Positions 1 through 10,795 of a stretch of 64,000 nt of DNA are shown piece by piece (the stretch's first letter is position 1; the number at the start of each line of letters is the position of its first letter). The translations under genes and the position numbers were made by a program. The notes beneath the pieces are model-generated. The model was not told where the DNA came from, did no database searches, and saw only the letters and a list, made by a program, of their open reading frames with translations. This DNA comes from Agelaius tricolor. Taxonomy: Eukaryota; Chordata; Aves; Passeriformes; Icteridae. The DNA lies in assembly GCA_023055355.1 (NCBI GenBank), contig JALJCS010000002.1, forward strand, positions 80,687,001 through 80,751,000. The letters run 5' to 3'.

Positions 1-3000
1 TGCCCACTCTCAGCTGGTGTATTATCCATTTTTCCAAGGATGCTGCCAGGCTCTGCTAATGCCCTGGAAGGACTCGCACTGAGTTCCAGTCATTAACAAA
101 CATACTGGTCATAGAGAACTGTGACAGGTTATGGTTACAAGGTTCCTGTTGATAATTTATTGAATGCAATAATGAATTTGAAGTGATACTTAGACAAGCT
201 GTAATTACCAATAAGAGCTATCTCTAAAGAAATCTTTAGTTTGCATAGAGTAAGGTTCTTACTCAAGAGCCATCCCTACTGGGGAGGAAATAGGCTGAGC
301 ATGTTGACTGATCCCAGAAGTTATGATGATGTCTCCTCTGATCTCCCTTCTCACTTAAGTTATATTTCCTTAATTTTCTTAGAGAAAGGGGGCAGTTCAT
401 GTCATTTCATGTTTAGGTAGAGTTTGAGTGACTTCAGTCACTAAGCTGCGTAGAGGAGTGAAAAATAATATTTATTTTTGAGTTAATGAAGCAAAGTTCA
501 CCTTTCAAATACTGTCTGGGCTATTCCTTTGGCTTAGTTTTCATTAGCTGCATTGTTTTCAACAGCATGACCACAACACCTTCATGCCACTCCTTGCTGT
601 TTCATATCCCCCTTGTTCCCAATCTCCCTCAGTGTTCCTGCTCCTAAGGTGGGCAGACAGTTTGTACCTGGTGAAGTATAGCAAATGCATTCACTACTAA
701 ATTTTGTTATTTCATCTTCTCCTCACAACAGGTGAGCAAAGCTACAGCAATATCAGGAAACTCCTCTTTGGGGATTTTGGGTGTTTTAGGCTAAAGGGTG
801 TTGTTTTATTCTTGTGTTTTGTTCTTTTTGCAGTAAGGTGCAACACAAGAACAAACAGAAATTTCAGTTTTTTTCCCATTGTGGACTGGTTTTGTTTCAT
901 TTAGACTGTCTTTAGAAGTGTAACAGTAAGAACTTTTTCCTAATTAATTACTTTCAGGGCAATTTTTAAAAAATAATTGCTGGAATCGAATTCAAACTTG
1001 TATTGACATTTTTTGTCAAGATTACAATGAAAGATTATCTTTCTGACATGAAACAGAAGTGGGACTTGAGTCACTGCTCTTGCTACTTAGGTTGCTTTCT
1101 GGCATCAACAATTTTGAGCAGTTGTGCTTTGAGTTTTCTTGTGGGTAACATGAAAATTGAGTAGTCTAATGAGAACCTTAGCTATTAACTTCAGGATTCA
1201 AGCCTAGACAAAGTTGTACAGATATTAGAGCCCCAGTATGATCTAGAGACTGAGCTTGTCTTAAAATTACTACAGAATCTAAGAATGCCTAACTGTGATT
1301 GCTCCCTTCCCACAGAACCTGTAAGTCCTCTCCTGACAATGTCTCATAGGCTTGAAGAATACTATCACAGTGACTCCAAATGTTTTAATGCTGTCTAAAG
1401 TGAGATGTCCTAACAAATTGAAAACATAAAGTTGATTTTACTCATCCAGCAAGTCCACTGACTTTGCTATAAAAGTGGCAAACCAGATCATGACTAAGGG
1501 AATGCAATGAATAAGGTGCTTTCTTCCAAAGGGTAGTTGAAGGAAATTAAGTACATACTCTTGTAACTCCAACAGCTACAAGCAACTTGATGAAAGAATT
1601 TGTGCAGGAAATTAGAAGTTTCATAATAAGAATTTGTAACATCAGATTAAGTGTGGCAACACATGGTCAGACAAACCTAGTTCAGCTAATTATGTGGGCA
1701 ACTGAACCAATCCAGTTAACACAGAGAGACAGATATTTCAGAAGACTATGTATAAACCAGAAATCTTTTGGTTTTGAATCTTTCTCAAGTAGAGTCTACT
1801 CTCCATTGACTGTACTGGGAAATTAGGGCTGCTACACGGCCCAGTGCCTAAATAAACTAAATGAAGTAAATGAAATAAATATCCTAAAGAGAAGAAATAA
1901 CCTGGAAACTTTAACTCTGATGGATTCATTTCAAAAGAATACATTACTGTTTAAAATATTATGATGATTTGTTCAGCACACGATGATAGATGGAAAATTG
2001 AAATTTCAGAATGTGTTTACAAAAGACTGATTGACATAGACAAAGGCAGTATCAGCAGTTCGTAGGATAAGAGACCATTGAGGAATTGTGAGGTTCCAAA
2101 ATATTTTGAATTCAGTACAACACTCAGTAAAGTACTTTGTGACAACTTAGGCACTAACCTTGTAAAAAATTCATCAAACACAGGCCGAAAGCTGATCCTT
2201 TACTAACTCAGTAACCACCATCCCTTTAGATTGTTTCTTGATCTGTCTTCCTTTAGCAAGTTATTTTCCCAGTTTATAGCTTCAATAGTCTGCTGGGTGT
2301 AGTATCATAAATCTGGCAGAATATTCCTTAGATTTCTAATTCAGTTTTATACAGACTGTATCCCATCACTGACAGCCATGTAAATCAGATGTAACTCTAA
2401 TGAAATCAGAAATCCAACAATGGTTTAAAACATGTGTGAGAGGAGTATCAGATCCTCTCCCTTGTTCCCAAGTGTCAGCTAAATAAGCTTTCAGGCTTTT
2501 GAAATAAATTCAAAGTTCAGATGTTGTGTCTTGACAGTGCCAAGATCCTATAGAGCACATCTGCCCTTCATTGTGCCGGTTCAGCATTCATCTGAAGGCA
2601 GAATTTAATTTCTATACTGAACTGGGACAAACCTACAACACTTATTAGTATGTTTGGGCACTGGAAATACATAATGAAACTGTCAGCATAATCTAAATCA
2701 TGAGATAGATAATTTATCTGCTGTAACACTGAATTAAGAGTGTTCTCCCCAGTGCTCAGAATAATTCTCTGCTTTATATACTTGTCTAAATGCTGACCAC
2801 ATGTTGGGCAATGTGTTTGTAGCATTTGCCCCAGTGTTTGATTTTTGAACTGGCATGCATTCACCACTCCAAGTAAGTAAAATAATCCAGGGGAAAAGCA
2901 CAAAATACCCATTAAAGAAAACAATTTCAATAACAAGCTGAGCCCCTCAGGGACTGAGCTATTATAAAAAGCAATCAGAAACTTGGAGGGTGGGATTTTG

Positions 3001-3649
3001 TGCTTTTATTTTTATTTAAGACATCCACAAGCCCAAGACAAAAGCCAAAAAATGGGGCATTTGCTTAAAAACCTGAAGAAAGAGAATTCATTTCTTTGTG
3101 AAGTTAACAACTACTGTATATTAGAAAATGAGCTCTTACCAAAACTGCCAACTATAGAAAAATATTCCTTGTTCCAGAAATCCCTCTGGGATGACATTCT
3201 TTACATAGGTTAATTTCTGTTAAATTATATGATGTTCCATTAATGAATGGAAAAAAATGGTTAGATGGAAATGAGAGAGTAAGCCAGACAGGAATCTTTC
3301 ATTATTGAGAGCTAGGCATGAAAAGCTGGTCAGCATTTCCATTAAAACTTGCTATTTTCAGTTGTCTATGCTGAGAGGTAAACAAATTCTCCCAGTCATT
3401 ATTTAGGGTTTTAGTGTGAGCACACAGTTGGATTTTACTTGTTATGACTGAAAGAATTGCTATGTAAAAAGGAGAAGAAATAGTTAAACTTAGCTGAGTT
3501 TGTGTTATTTAGTTGCATGGTATTACAAGATTTGAATTCTTTACTGAAATGCAAAAGAACACAGTCTCAACCTGGATCTCTAACAAGAACACTGACCTTG
3601 TAGATGAATGCCATTAAAGTTAAGTTTTCTAGTAGTGACTGAGGCACAG
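1..3649. other. Unique AT-rich intergenic or intronic DNA, no gene seen
   Basis: All frames are broken by frequent stops. The longest open stretch (2568-2936, minus, 122 codons) has no recognisable domain, no splice-bounded structure and ordinary AT-rich composition. I see no transposon ends or tandem repeats here. Unannotated regulatory elements cannot be excluded by eye. Confidence 0.7.
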
Positions 3650-3735
3650 GCTTTGTCAGTTGTTTGGGGCAAGCCAGTTGACCTTTCTGTGTTTCAGTTT
3701 CTAATTTTTAATTGTTGTGTTGTGGTATAATGATG
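3650..3735 (+). repeat. MIR-like ancient SINE fragment
   Basis: The segment around 3664-3705 (GGGGCAAGCCAGTTGACCTT, then a CTGTGTTTCAGTTTCTAATT-like stretch) resembles the conserved core of MIR/CORE-SINEs, whose consensus has a 'gacct-tgggcaagt-acttaacctct-ctg-gcctcagtttc' series. Similarity is by recall only. The copy is short, strongly diverged and lacks the tRNA-like head, as expected for an amniote-age fossil. Confidence 0.5.
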
Positions 3736-3740
3736 TGCTA

Positions 3741-3813
3741 TATTTTCTTTTTTCCTTTTCCTTTCAATTTCCCCTTCCTCTTTCCCTTCTCCTTCCCTTT
3801 TTTTTTTTTTTTT
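3741..3813 (+). repeat. Polypyrimidine low-complexity tract
   Basis: About 73 bases of almost pure C/T ending in an uninterrupted run of T. The apparent reading frames across it on both strands (Phe/Pro-rich one way, Lys/Glu-rich the other) are compositional artefacts. Confidence 0.85.
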
Positions 3814-6280
3814 GCCAACTTCCCAATTAAAAAGTCTAGATATCCAGCAGCAATGATCAGAAAACCTGCTTTCCAACAGTCTTCAACACACTGCTTTTGT
3901 AGTCTCTTGAATGATGAATATGCCCAGTTTCTGGGCTACTTTTTCCTATGGTAAAAATGCTATTTTAAAATCAGATTACATCCTTCAGTTCTGCAATGAG
4001 TGTTCTTTCTTTCAGATATCTAAGACCTGTATGTCTTACTGTTGAATGATGTTGCAATATGTTTAGATTAGTCTTGTGAAGGAATCTTCATTCCAACCAT
4101 TCTTTTTAAAGTGTCTTTACAGAGCCCAGTCTTCCAGATAGTCATAAAAATATATATAAATAGCATCTTACTAACCATATTTTGGTAAGTTTATTAGTTT
4201 ATTGTCCTGAAGCAATCCTAAACTTATGAAAATAATTAGGAAGACTGGTTCACCTACTTGATTTAGTCCAACAACTTCACTATCTGGTATTAGGCTCTTG
4301 GGGTAAGATTTCTACTGAATAGCATGAAAATTATCTAGGAGATCTTCACAGCATAAATGTAACAAAGACACTTTTAACTTCCTGCCTGCAGGAGTGTTTC
4401 ATCCAGCTGATTGCAGGGAGATTTTAGGTAGAATAATGTGTAGGATAAGTGCTGCAAATGCGCCCGTAATTTCTTTTCCTAGAAAGAACCAAATCTGTGT
4501 ATATTTTTTATGCTTTTGGTAAAAGAACTACTAACAGATTCAATCCATTCTTTGCCCCTGACAATGGGACACTGACACATAAATTAATCTTTTCTGTAAA
4601 GGACTGCATTTTTTTTTCTATGTATATTGATGAATCATTAAGGAAAACGATCTATACAATACTCTGTTCAAAGTGTCCAACCTTCAAGATCAATGAATGA
4701 AATAATTCCTGCTGTGTCTGTTTTTTGCCTGTTGACCTTATCCTTCTATTTGGTCTGGTGGCTGGTGAAAGGTCAGAAGAAATGGTAAGATGATGAGTTG
4801 TCTGGTGTATTTGGTCTTTTTTCAGCTGTCACATCCCATATCCATTTCACTGAGGTTTGTATTTTTCATTATAATTACTTCTCAGTAATGCAAACACATG
4901 CGGAAAATGGGATGGGGAATATTGGAGGTGGGATGTGTACAAATTCTTTAGTCAAGCAGCTACTTCAAAAGGGATCATAATGGGAAAGGGATGCTCTCCT
5001 CTCAGAACGTGGTCTTTTGTTATTTCCTTACTAGTGCAAGCATCTTATTTAACATAAACTTAGTTTAGTGTATACAGAAGTAAAATTTGGGGATATGATT
5101 TCCCAGCTTAATTTCTCCCTGATGTGGTACATGATTGTGCAAAAGTAAAGGACCTTCCACTGAAATCCTCAATCATTATGAAATGTATTTTAAACTTAAA
5201 GTAACTTTTTGAACTCTCTCCACAATTGTCACCCATCCCTTTTGATGTTCATAGGTAATAGGTGATAGCCTCTATCTCTTACATACATCTGCTAGGCTTT
5301 CAGCAGAGAAAATCAAAATATCTACAGCCATTATTACATGTGAAATGTAGTGATATATACTTTTACTTCACTCTCTGGAATTAATAACCAAAAAGACTCT
5401 ACTAAAGCTGCACTCCAGGAAAATTCACCAATGCATAAAAATACCAGACAGTTCATAGCTAATTCTTGATCTCCTTTCTAAAAGTGAAGTATTCTGTATA
5501 ATATATAAGCTGAACAAATCAGTTGCCTATTATCTAATGGCTTATTTACCAATGATCCAAATGTACATCTTAATTTCCTGTATAGTTGTCTCAGCCCATT
5601 ACTGTAGATAATGACTGCAAAGAACAGAAAAGCTGTTGGCAAACCACGATTAGTTTCTCTGAATTATTTTCAGTTTTCTTTACAGAAATCAGTTGTTCCA
5701 TGCCATTTTCTTCCCTAATGTAAGTGCTAAGACAAACTGTATTTTTTCACTTTATAATTACTAGCACCAACTTTGACTTTCAACTGATTATTAAGTATTT
5801 TTATGGAAGTGATGGTTTCCTCTGCTTTTCTTCATTATTTTTCATTGTTTGACAAACAGCACTTATGACAAATACGCCCTGAGAATTTTCACAAATTTAT
5901 TTGAAATGACCCTCTGTTACTAATTTGGTCTTTGTGAATGTTCATCTGAAAAAGTCATGTGATTTTAGTTAATTTACTGAATTACCTGACATTTATAAAC
6001 AAGAACTGTGTTAGAAGCAATCATTAGGATACTTCATCTCTCACTGATAATAGTAAAATAATAGTCTTGCACAAAAAGTAGTAAGATTAGCAGATAAAGA
6101 AATTGTCAGTGTCATACATGTTTTACCATCCTTGTACTTCCACAGAAAAAACAGTATCCATTTATCTACAGATATTCTCTTTAGGTTTAAAATAGACAGA
6201 TTTTCTGTGATTGAAATAAATGATGTATATTGGATTCTTTAATCCTTTCCTCATTTTGTCAGACTGTTGAGATGAAACTT
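3814..6280. other. Unique AT-rich DNA, no feature recognised
   Basis: There is no open frame above about 67 codons and no recognisable transposon, RNA gene or tandem array. Confidence 0.65.
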
Positions 6281-7640
6281 TCATCCTAGAATCATGGTAT
6301 CATCAGGGTTGGAAGGGGCCTTGATCATCCAGTCCAGCCGTCCACCCAGCACTGCCACTGTAATCCCTAAACCACTAAACCCAGACTACCCAGTGCCAGA
6401 TCCAGACACCCTTATTGAACCTCCTGCAGCTGTCCTCAGTGCACTGATCGAGTCTTTCCAGGTCTCTCCGTAGATCCTTCCTCCCCTTGGGCTGACCAAC
6501 ATTCCCACCCAACTTGGTGTGACCTGGGAATTTACTGAGAGTGCACCCAATCCCCACATCCAGATTGTCAATAAAGATATTATACTGGCTCCAGAACTAG
6601 CCTTGGGAATCACCTCAGTGACCTACCACCAATTGGATTTGGCTCCATTAACCACAACTCTCTGGGCCTGGCCAGCCAGCCAGTTTTTTTGTCCTCTGGG
6701 CCTGGACACCCAGCAAAGAGTCTACACATCCAGGTTGTGACCAAGCAGTTTTTCTAGGAAGATGCTGTGGGAGATGGTGTCAAATGCTTTACTGAAGTCT
6801 AGAGAGACCACATCCACCTACAGAAATGGGTTAACCTGTCACAGAAAGAGCTGGTGAAGCAGGACCTGCCTTTTGTTTTGACTGGGCTTGATGCCCTGGT
6901 TGTTCTGCATGTGCTGTGCAGTGGAATTCAGGATGATCTCTTCCATAACCTTGCCTGGAACAATGGAAAGGCTTGCATTTCCTGGATCCTCCTTGCAAAC
7001 ATTCTTGTAGATGGCTGTTAGGTTTGTCAAGTTCCAGTCATCTGGAATTCCTCCAGTTAACCAGGACTGCTGGTAGATATTAGAGAGTGGTTTGGCAAGT
7101 TCTTTTTCCAGTTCCTTCGTAACTCAGGTGGATCCCATCAGGGCCCATAGTGAGCGTCTTATTGGCAAGGCAGGTCATTAACCATCTCTTCCTGGACTGT
7201 GGGGGCTTCACTCATCTCCCAGTCACCAACTTCCATGTCAGGGATCTGGGTATCCTGAGGTAACTGCTTGAAGACTGAGGCAAAGAAAGTAGTAAGTGCC
7301 TCTGCTTTTCCTCATCCTCTACACTGCATTCAACAAATGGTGAAAGCACTCCTTGACTCTCCTTTTGCTGCCAGTGTATTTATGGAAATTTTTTTGGTTT
7401 TAAATGCAGTGGCCAAATCAAGTTCTACCTGGGATTTGGCTGTGCTAATCTTCTCTTTATATGACCTCACCACATCTTTGTAGTCCTCCCAATTTACCTG
7501 ACTCTCTTTCCAGAGATAATAAATTGTCTTTTCCCCCTAAGATCCAGCCTATGTTCTCTGTTTAACCAGGCTGGTCATTTTCCTGGATGACTTGTCTCCT
7601 GTAGTGTTGCATGCAGTTGTCTGTTCTGTGGAGTAGATTG
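6281..7640 (-). mobile_element. CR1 LINE fragment with internal deletion (3' UTR joined to reverse-transcriptase region)
   Basis: On the plus strand it opens with CCTAGAATCATGGTATCATC, the reverse complement of a degenerate CR1 3' tail, followed by about 140 bases of CR1 3' UTR. Near 6420 it jumps directly into the CR1 ORF2 reverse-transcriptase region. The minus-strand translation of 6375-6557 contains GIGCTLSKF..HTKLGG and LRRDLERLDQ, which match the RT block around the F/YADD catalytic site. Here the DD motif is lost (FPGHTKLGG), so the RT is dead. Further upstream in the element (6839-7030) lie TNLTAIYKN, KEDPGNASLS and VPGKVMEEIIL, the CR1 '[29 protein letters not shown]' block. The C-terminal part of ORF2 between RFNKG and the 3' UTR is missing. 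Many stops and frameshifts are present. The 5' limit (7595-7640) is uncertain. Confidence 0.9.
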
Positions 7641-7876
7641 AGTATATTCATATGAATATTCTCTATTCTATATAAGGCTGAGGATATTTTAGGTCTTCTC
7701 TAATCCTTTTGTTCTTAGTGTGAGTTCTGAGAGTGGTAAAATATGTTATGCTCCAGACAAGCTATTCAAGAAGAGTACCACCCTCCTTTTTCCTCTGGGC
7801 TTTAGAACAGAATCCCTGTAGGTCATAAAGGTTAAAAGAAGTACTATTAATGCTCAAAGCATCAAGGAAATATTCT

Positions 7877-7882
7877 ACTTTT
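7877..7882 (+). repeat. Target-site duplication, left copy (ACTTTT)
   Basis: ACTTTT immediately precedes the TG start of the solo LTR and is repeated exactly after its terminal CA at 8516-8521. A 6-bp duplication is typical of class II (alpha/betaretrovirus-like, ERVK-type) endogenous retroviruses. Confidence 0.85.
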
Positions 7883-8515
7883 TGTTGTGTTGTGCTGTGT
7901 TGGACTGTTCTGTTCCCCCCTGTTTTGTGATGGTTCTGCCCTGGTTCTCCCTCCCCTCCCTGCTACTGTCACTTACCCCAGTTCCTCCCCGGTTTCCCTG
8001 GAGATCAATGCATGTTTTTCTAAACCCCTCCCCAGTGCCCTGACAGTCACCCTCTGCCACCACCATTTTCTCTGGAAACTTCTGTCTAGGGCACGGAGTG
8101 ATTGGCTCAGGGGCCGGGGCCCCTCCTCCAGGTTGTTATTATTGGTATTTCCCTTCTGTCAATCCTCTGTACCCCCCTCCCCCTGGAGGACGGGCTCCTC
8201 CCCTGTATCCCTCTCCCTTTATAAGTTGCTGTAGCCCCTCCCTCGTTCTCTTCCGTTGTTGGCTTCCCTGGGATCTCTGTTAAACGTGGACTGTGCCCCA
8301 ACTGGAGAGCACTCTCTTATTTCCTGCTGGTCGTAGCCAGAGGCAGCCTCGTCCCTCTGCAAGGAGCATCGCTGCTATAACGCAGGGTGCTCTCCTTAGG
8401 TGCAGTCCCAGACACCGAGAGTGGGACAGTGCCCCCCGAGCTGCGAGCGGTGCTGGCCAGCTTACCGGGACGCTCGAGAAGGTCGACCCTTCTCCTCTCT
8501 TGCCACGCTGCTTCA
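7883..8515 (+). mobile_element. Solo LTR of a class II (ERVK-like) endogenous retrovirus
   Basis: A 633-bp block starts TGTTGTGTTG, ends CTGCTTCA (TG...CA) and is flanked by an identical 6-bp duplication. It is clearly richer in GC and CpG than the AT-rich surroundings. Promoter-like features are two inverted CCAAT boxes (ATTGG at 8101-8105 and 8141-8145) and a TATA-like TTTATAAG at 8218-8225, all consistent with plus orientation. No AATAAA is present; GTTAAA near 8279 is the nearest candidate poly(A) signal. No gag, pol or env sequence is attached, so it is best explained as recombination between two LTRs of one provirus. Open frames inside it (for example 7887-8234) are by-products of GC-rich composition. 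The exact family is not identified. Confidence 0.85.
8216..8225 (+). promoter_or_regulatory. TATA box of the solo LTR (predicted)
   Basis: CTTTATAAG lies 335 bp inside the LTR, about 75-115 bp downstream of the two inverted CCAAT motifs. This is the usual U3 spacing, with transcription expected to start near 8250. Function is inferred from motif and position only. Confidence 0.5.
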
Positions 8516-8521
8516 ACTTTT
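8516..8521 (+). repeat. Target-site duplication, right copy (ACTTTT)
   Basis: Exact match to 7877-7882, directly after the LTR terminal CA. Confidence 0.85.
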
Positions 8522-8560
8522 CATTTAGATGGTTAAATTACATAGCAATTATACATGTAT

Positions 8561-8965
8561 CATAGAATCATAGAATCAATCATAGAATCAATTATAGATG
8601 GTTCAGTTTGGAAGGGACCTTTAAAATCATCTAGTTCTAACCCGCTGCAGTAAGCAGAGACATCTTCAACTAGATTAGATTGCTCAGAGCCCTGTCCAGC
8701 CTTACCTTGAATGTTTCCAGGGATGAGGCATCTACCACCTCTGTGGGCAGCCTGTGACAGTGTTTCAGCTCCCTCACTGAAAAAAAGTTCTTATATCTAA
8801 TATCAGTCTACCCTGTATTAGTTTAAAACAATCAGCATTTGTCATATCATTACAGGCCCTACTAAAATGTTCTTTTCCATCTTTTTCATGAGCTGCCTTT
8901 GAGTATTGAAAGTTTCCATAGAGTCGGCCTTCTCTCCTCCTGGATATCTATTCCTGAACAGTCTT
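8561..8965 (-). mobile_element. CR1 LINE 3' end
   Basis: It begins with three CATAGAATCA-type units on the plus strand (8561-8590), the reverse complement of the CR1 3' tail. Next come the hallmark stretches GGAAGGGACCTTTAAAATCATCTAG and, around 8694-8740, a 'gccc-gtccagcct-accttgaatgtttccagggatgaggcatc' series typical of bird CR1 3' regions. It is about 400 bp long and 5'-truncated, as most CR1 copies are. It starts only 40 bp after the solo LTR. No intact coding sequence. Confidence 0.93.
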
Positions 8966-10654
8966 GGTGTTAAAACCTCAAAAGGGTTTACTCAAAAGGT
9001 TTTGACCCGTCAAGGGTCATAAGCTCCATTTCACACTTTCAGTAGTCTCAGGTATTGTGATTCCTTTGTTGAATGCAAAAAAACAAAGGCAGGTAGGTTC
9101 ATTATGTCTAAACTTTTTCTTATTAATTAGATAAACTGTTATGAAAGTCTGTGCAAGAAATCTCTGAGTGCCAAAAGGAGCTTTTCTCCTTCTAAAACCT
9201 GTAGAGTATGAATTAACTGTGTGTATATTTCTTGAAAAAATTCTTGAGGATGAAGCTAACAACACACATGCTTGTACAAATATTTAGGGAGACAAGTTTC
9301 TTTCTAAAAGAGCCAAACCAAAATACTTAAAATATTTAAGTTAAATTGATGTGGTAACTATCAATGAATGGACTTCCACTAGACAGAAGAACAGGCCTTG
9401 ACCAAACATGCATTGATGTGTCTTCCAGATTAGTCAACCCTATCAGAGGTTACCTTGCTCATATGATACATAATAAAACAAATATATTAAAATAAGAAAG
9501 ACAGCAAACAAAAACCACTTTCACATCAATTGACAACAGCTTAAGATTAGATACAATTGTGCAATTTACTACATTAGAAATTCTTGGGTGCTTTTCTTTA
9601 AATACACATAGATAAATTGGATTGTTTTCGTTTCCCTGGATTATAAAGAATCTCTAAATGATTCATATTTTCTGATTTTTGTCTGGAATGGCTTGAGCAA
9701 AACATATATCTGCTGTTCTTCAGAGAGAAGAAATGGAATTGGCTCCCAATATAAGCCAGTTTCTCATTTTGTTCTTGTTTATTAATCTTCATATTTCATC
9801 ATAGGAGTCTTTGGTATTCTAGTATGGTCTATAGAGTTTGTTGATTCATTTCATAGCTTCATCTCTTCACTGAGATATAACACTTAATAGATACTGACAT
9901 TTTTTAGGACTGAAGTATCTGGTTCATAAAAGTAACTTTCACTTTTTTTGAGTCAGTGCAAGTCATTTTTAGACAACTAAAAGCAGAAATTGCAGACTCA
10001 GGCCTTTGTTGATCTGATTTTGCATCATTCTGGCTTAATACTAACTTCTCTTTGTGAGGATTGTGATGAGTCTGTGAATAATCCTGACGTGTTTTTAATT
10101 CTGCCTTGAGGTGCCACTCTAGGTCTAGTGGAAGTAGGAACGGTGGCTTTGTCTTGAGAAGTAGAAGGAAAAGCAGCACTTGGGATTGTGTGTGACATTT
10201 CCCTCTTTATTCTTAAAATTAGTCTGTAAGAGACATCAAAATGCTTCTTGTTCACTGTATGATTATGTCCTCTGAGGAATTAGCAGCCATTGACACGGAA
10301 TGTAAGTTATAGATAATGAAGTACATATGCATAGATCCTATTTGAAGTGCCCAAGGTTAATTTCTTTGTAAAATAATGATCTGTTCTCTTGAAAATTGAT
10401 GTGTTGTATGGAAATTAAAGGAGAAAATTAATTATGACGTCTTTATAAATCAATCAAAGTACCTATTCATGATTATATATAATAGATGCCCAATTTTGAG
10501 TATCTTTACAATACATATAAGTAATGAAAATAGCATCAAAACATAAACCTATTTGCAATAATCATGTAAGCCATTTTGTTTTGTAGTCAACCAGATGCTC
10601 AGAATAAAAAAAGATAAATCAATAAATTAAATCAATGAGAGAGGAAAGATCTTA
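8966..10654. other. Unique AT-rich DNA, no feature recognised
   Basis: Short open frames only (up to 91 codons, minus, 9904-10179), with no recognisable domain. No repeat ends seen. Confidence 0.6.
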
Positions 10655-10795
10655 TGGCTGAGGCAATGGATTGAAAGTCAGGAAATTTGATTTCAGTTTT
10701 CGACTCTGTCACAGGCTTCCTGTGTGACCTTAGGTAAGTTATATTTTCTCTCCAGACCTTGTTTTTTCATCAATTTACAGGAAAGAGCAATATTC
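10655..10795 (+). repeat. MIR-like ancient SINE
   Basis: This is the best of the MIR-like copies. It contains a TTTCGACTCTGTCACAGGCT-type segment (head-proximal), then TGTGTGACCTTAGGTAAGTT (10721-10740), TTTCTCTCCAGACCTTG and TTTTTTCATCAATTTACAG. This follows the order of the MIR consensus: 'tctgccac', 'tgtgtgaccttgggcaagtt', 'cctcagttt', 'catctgtaaaatg'. Identification is by recalled similarity. It overlaps the start of a 119-codon open frame that is therefore unlikely to be a gene. Confidence 0.7.

Noticed and set aside
2568..2936. 122-codon minus-strand frame with a hydrophobic start and a CPTCGQH stretch
   Set aside because: It resembles no family I know, has AT-rich non-coding composition, and an isolated frame of this size is expected by chance in 64 kb.
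6375..7030. Possible reverse-transcriptase gene
   Set aside because: The similarity is real, but it is a dead CR1 fragment with a lost DD catalytic motif, stops and an internal deletion.
7887..8565. Open frames of 60-115 codons on both strands
   Set aside because: They fall in the GC-rich solo LTR, where few stops are expected. No retroviral coding sequence belongs in an LTR of this type.
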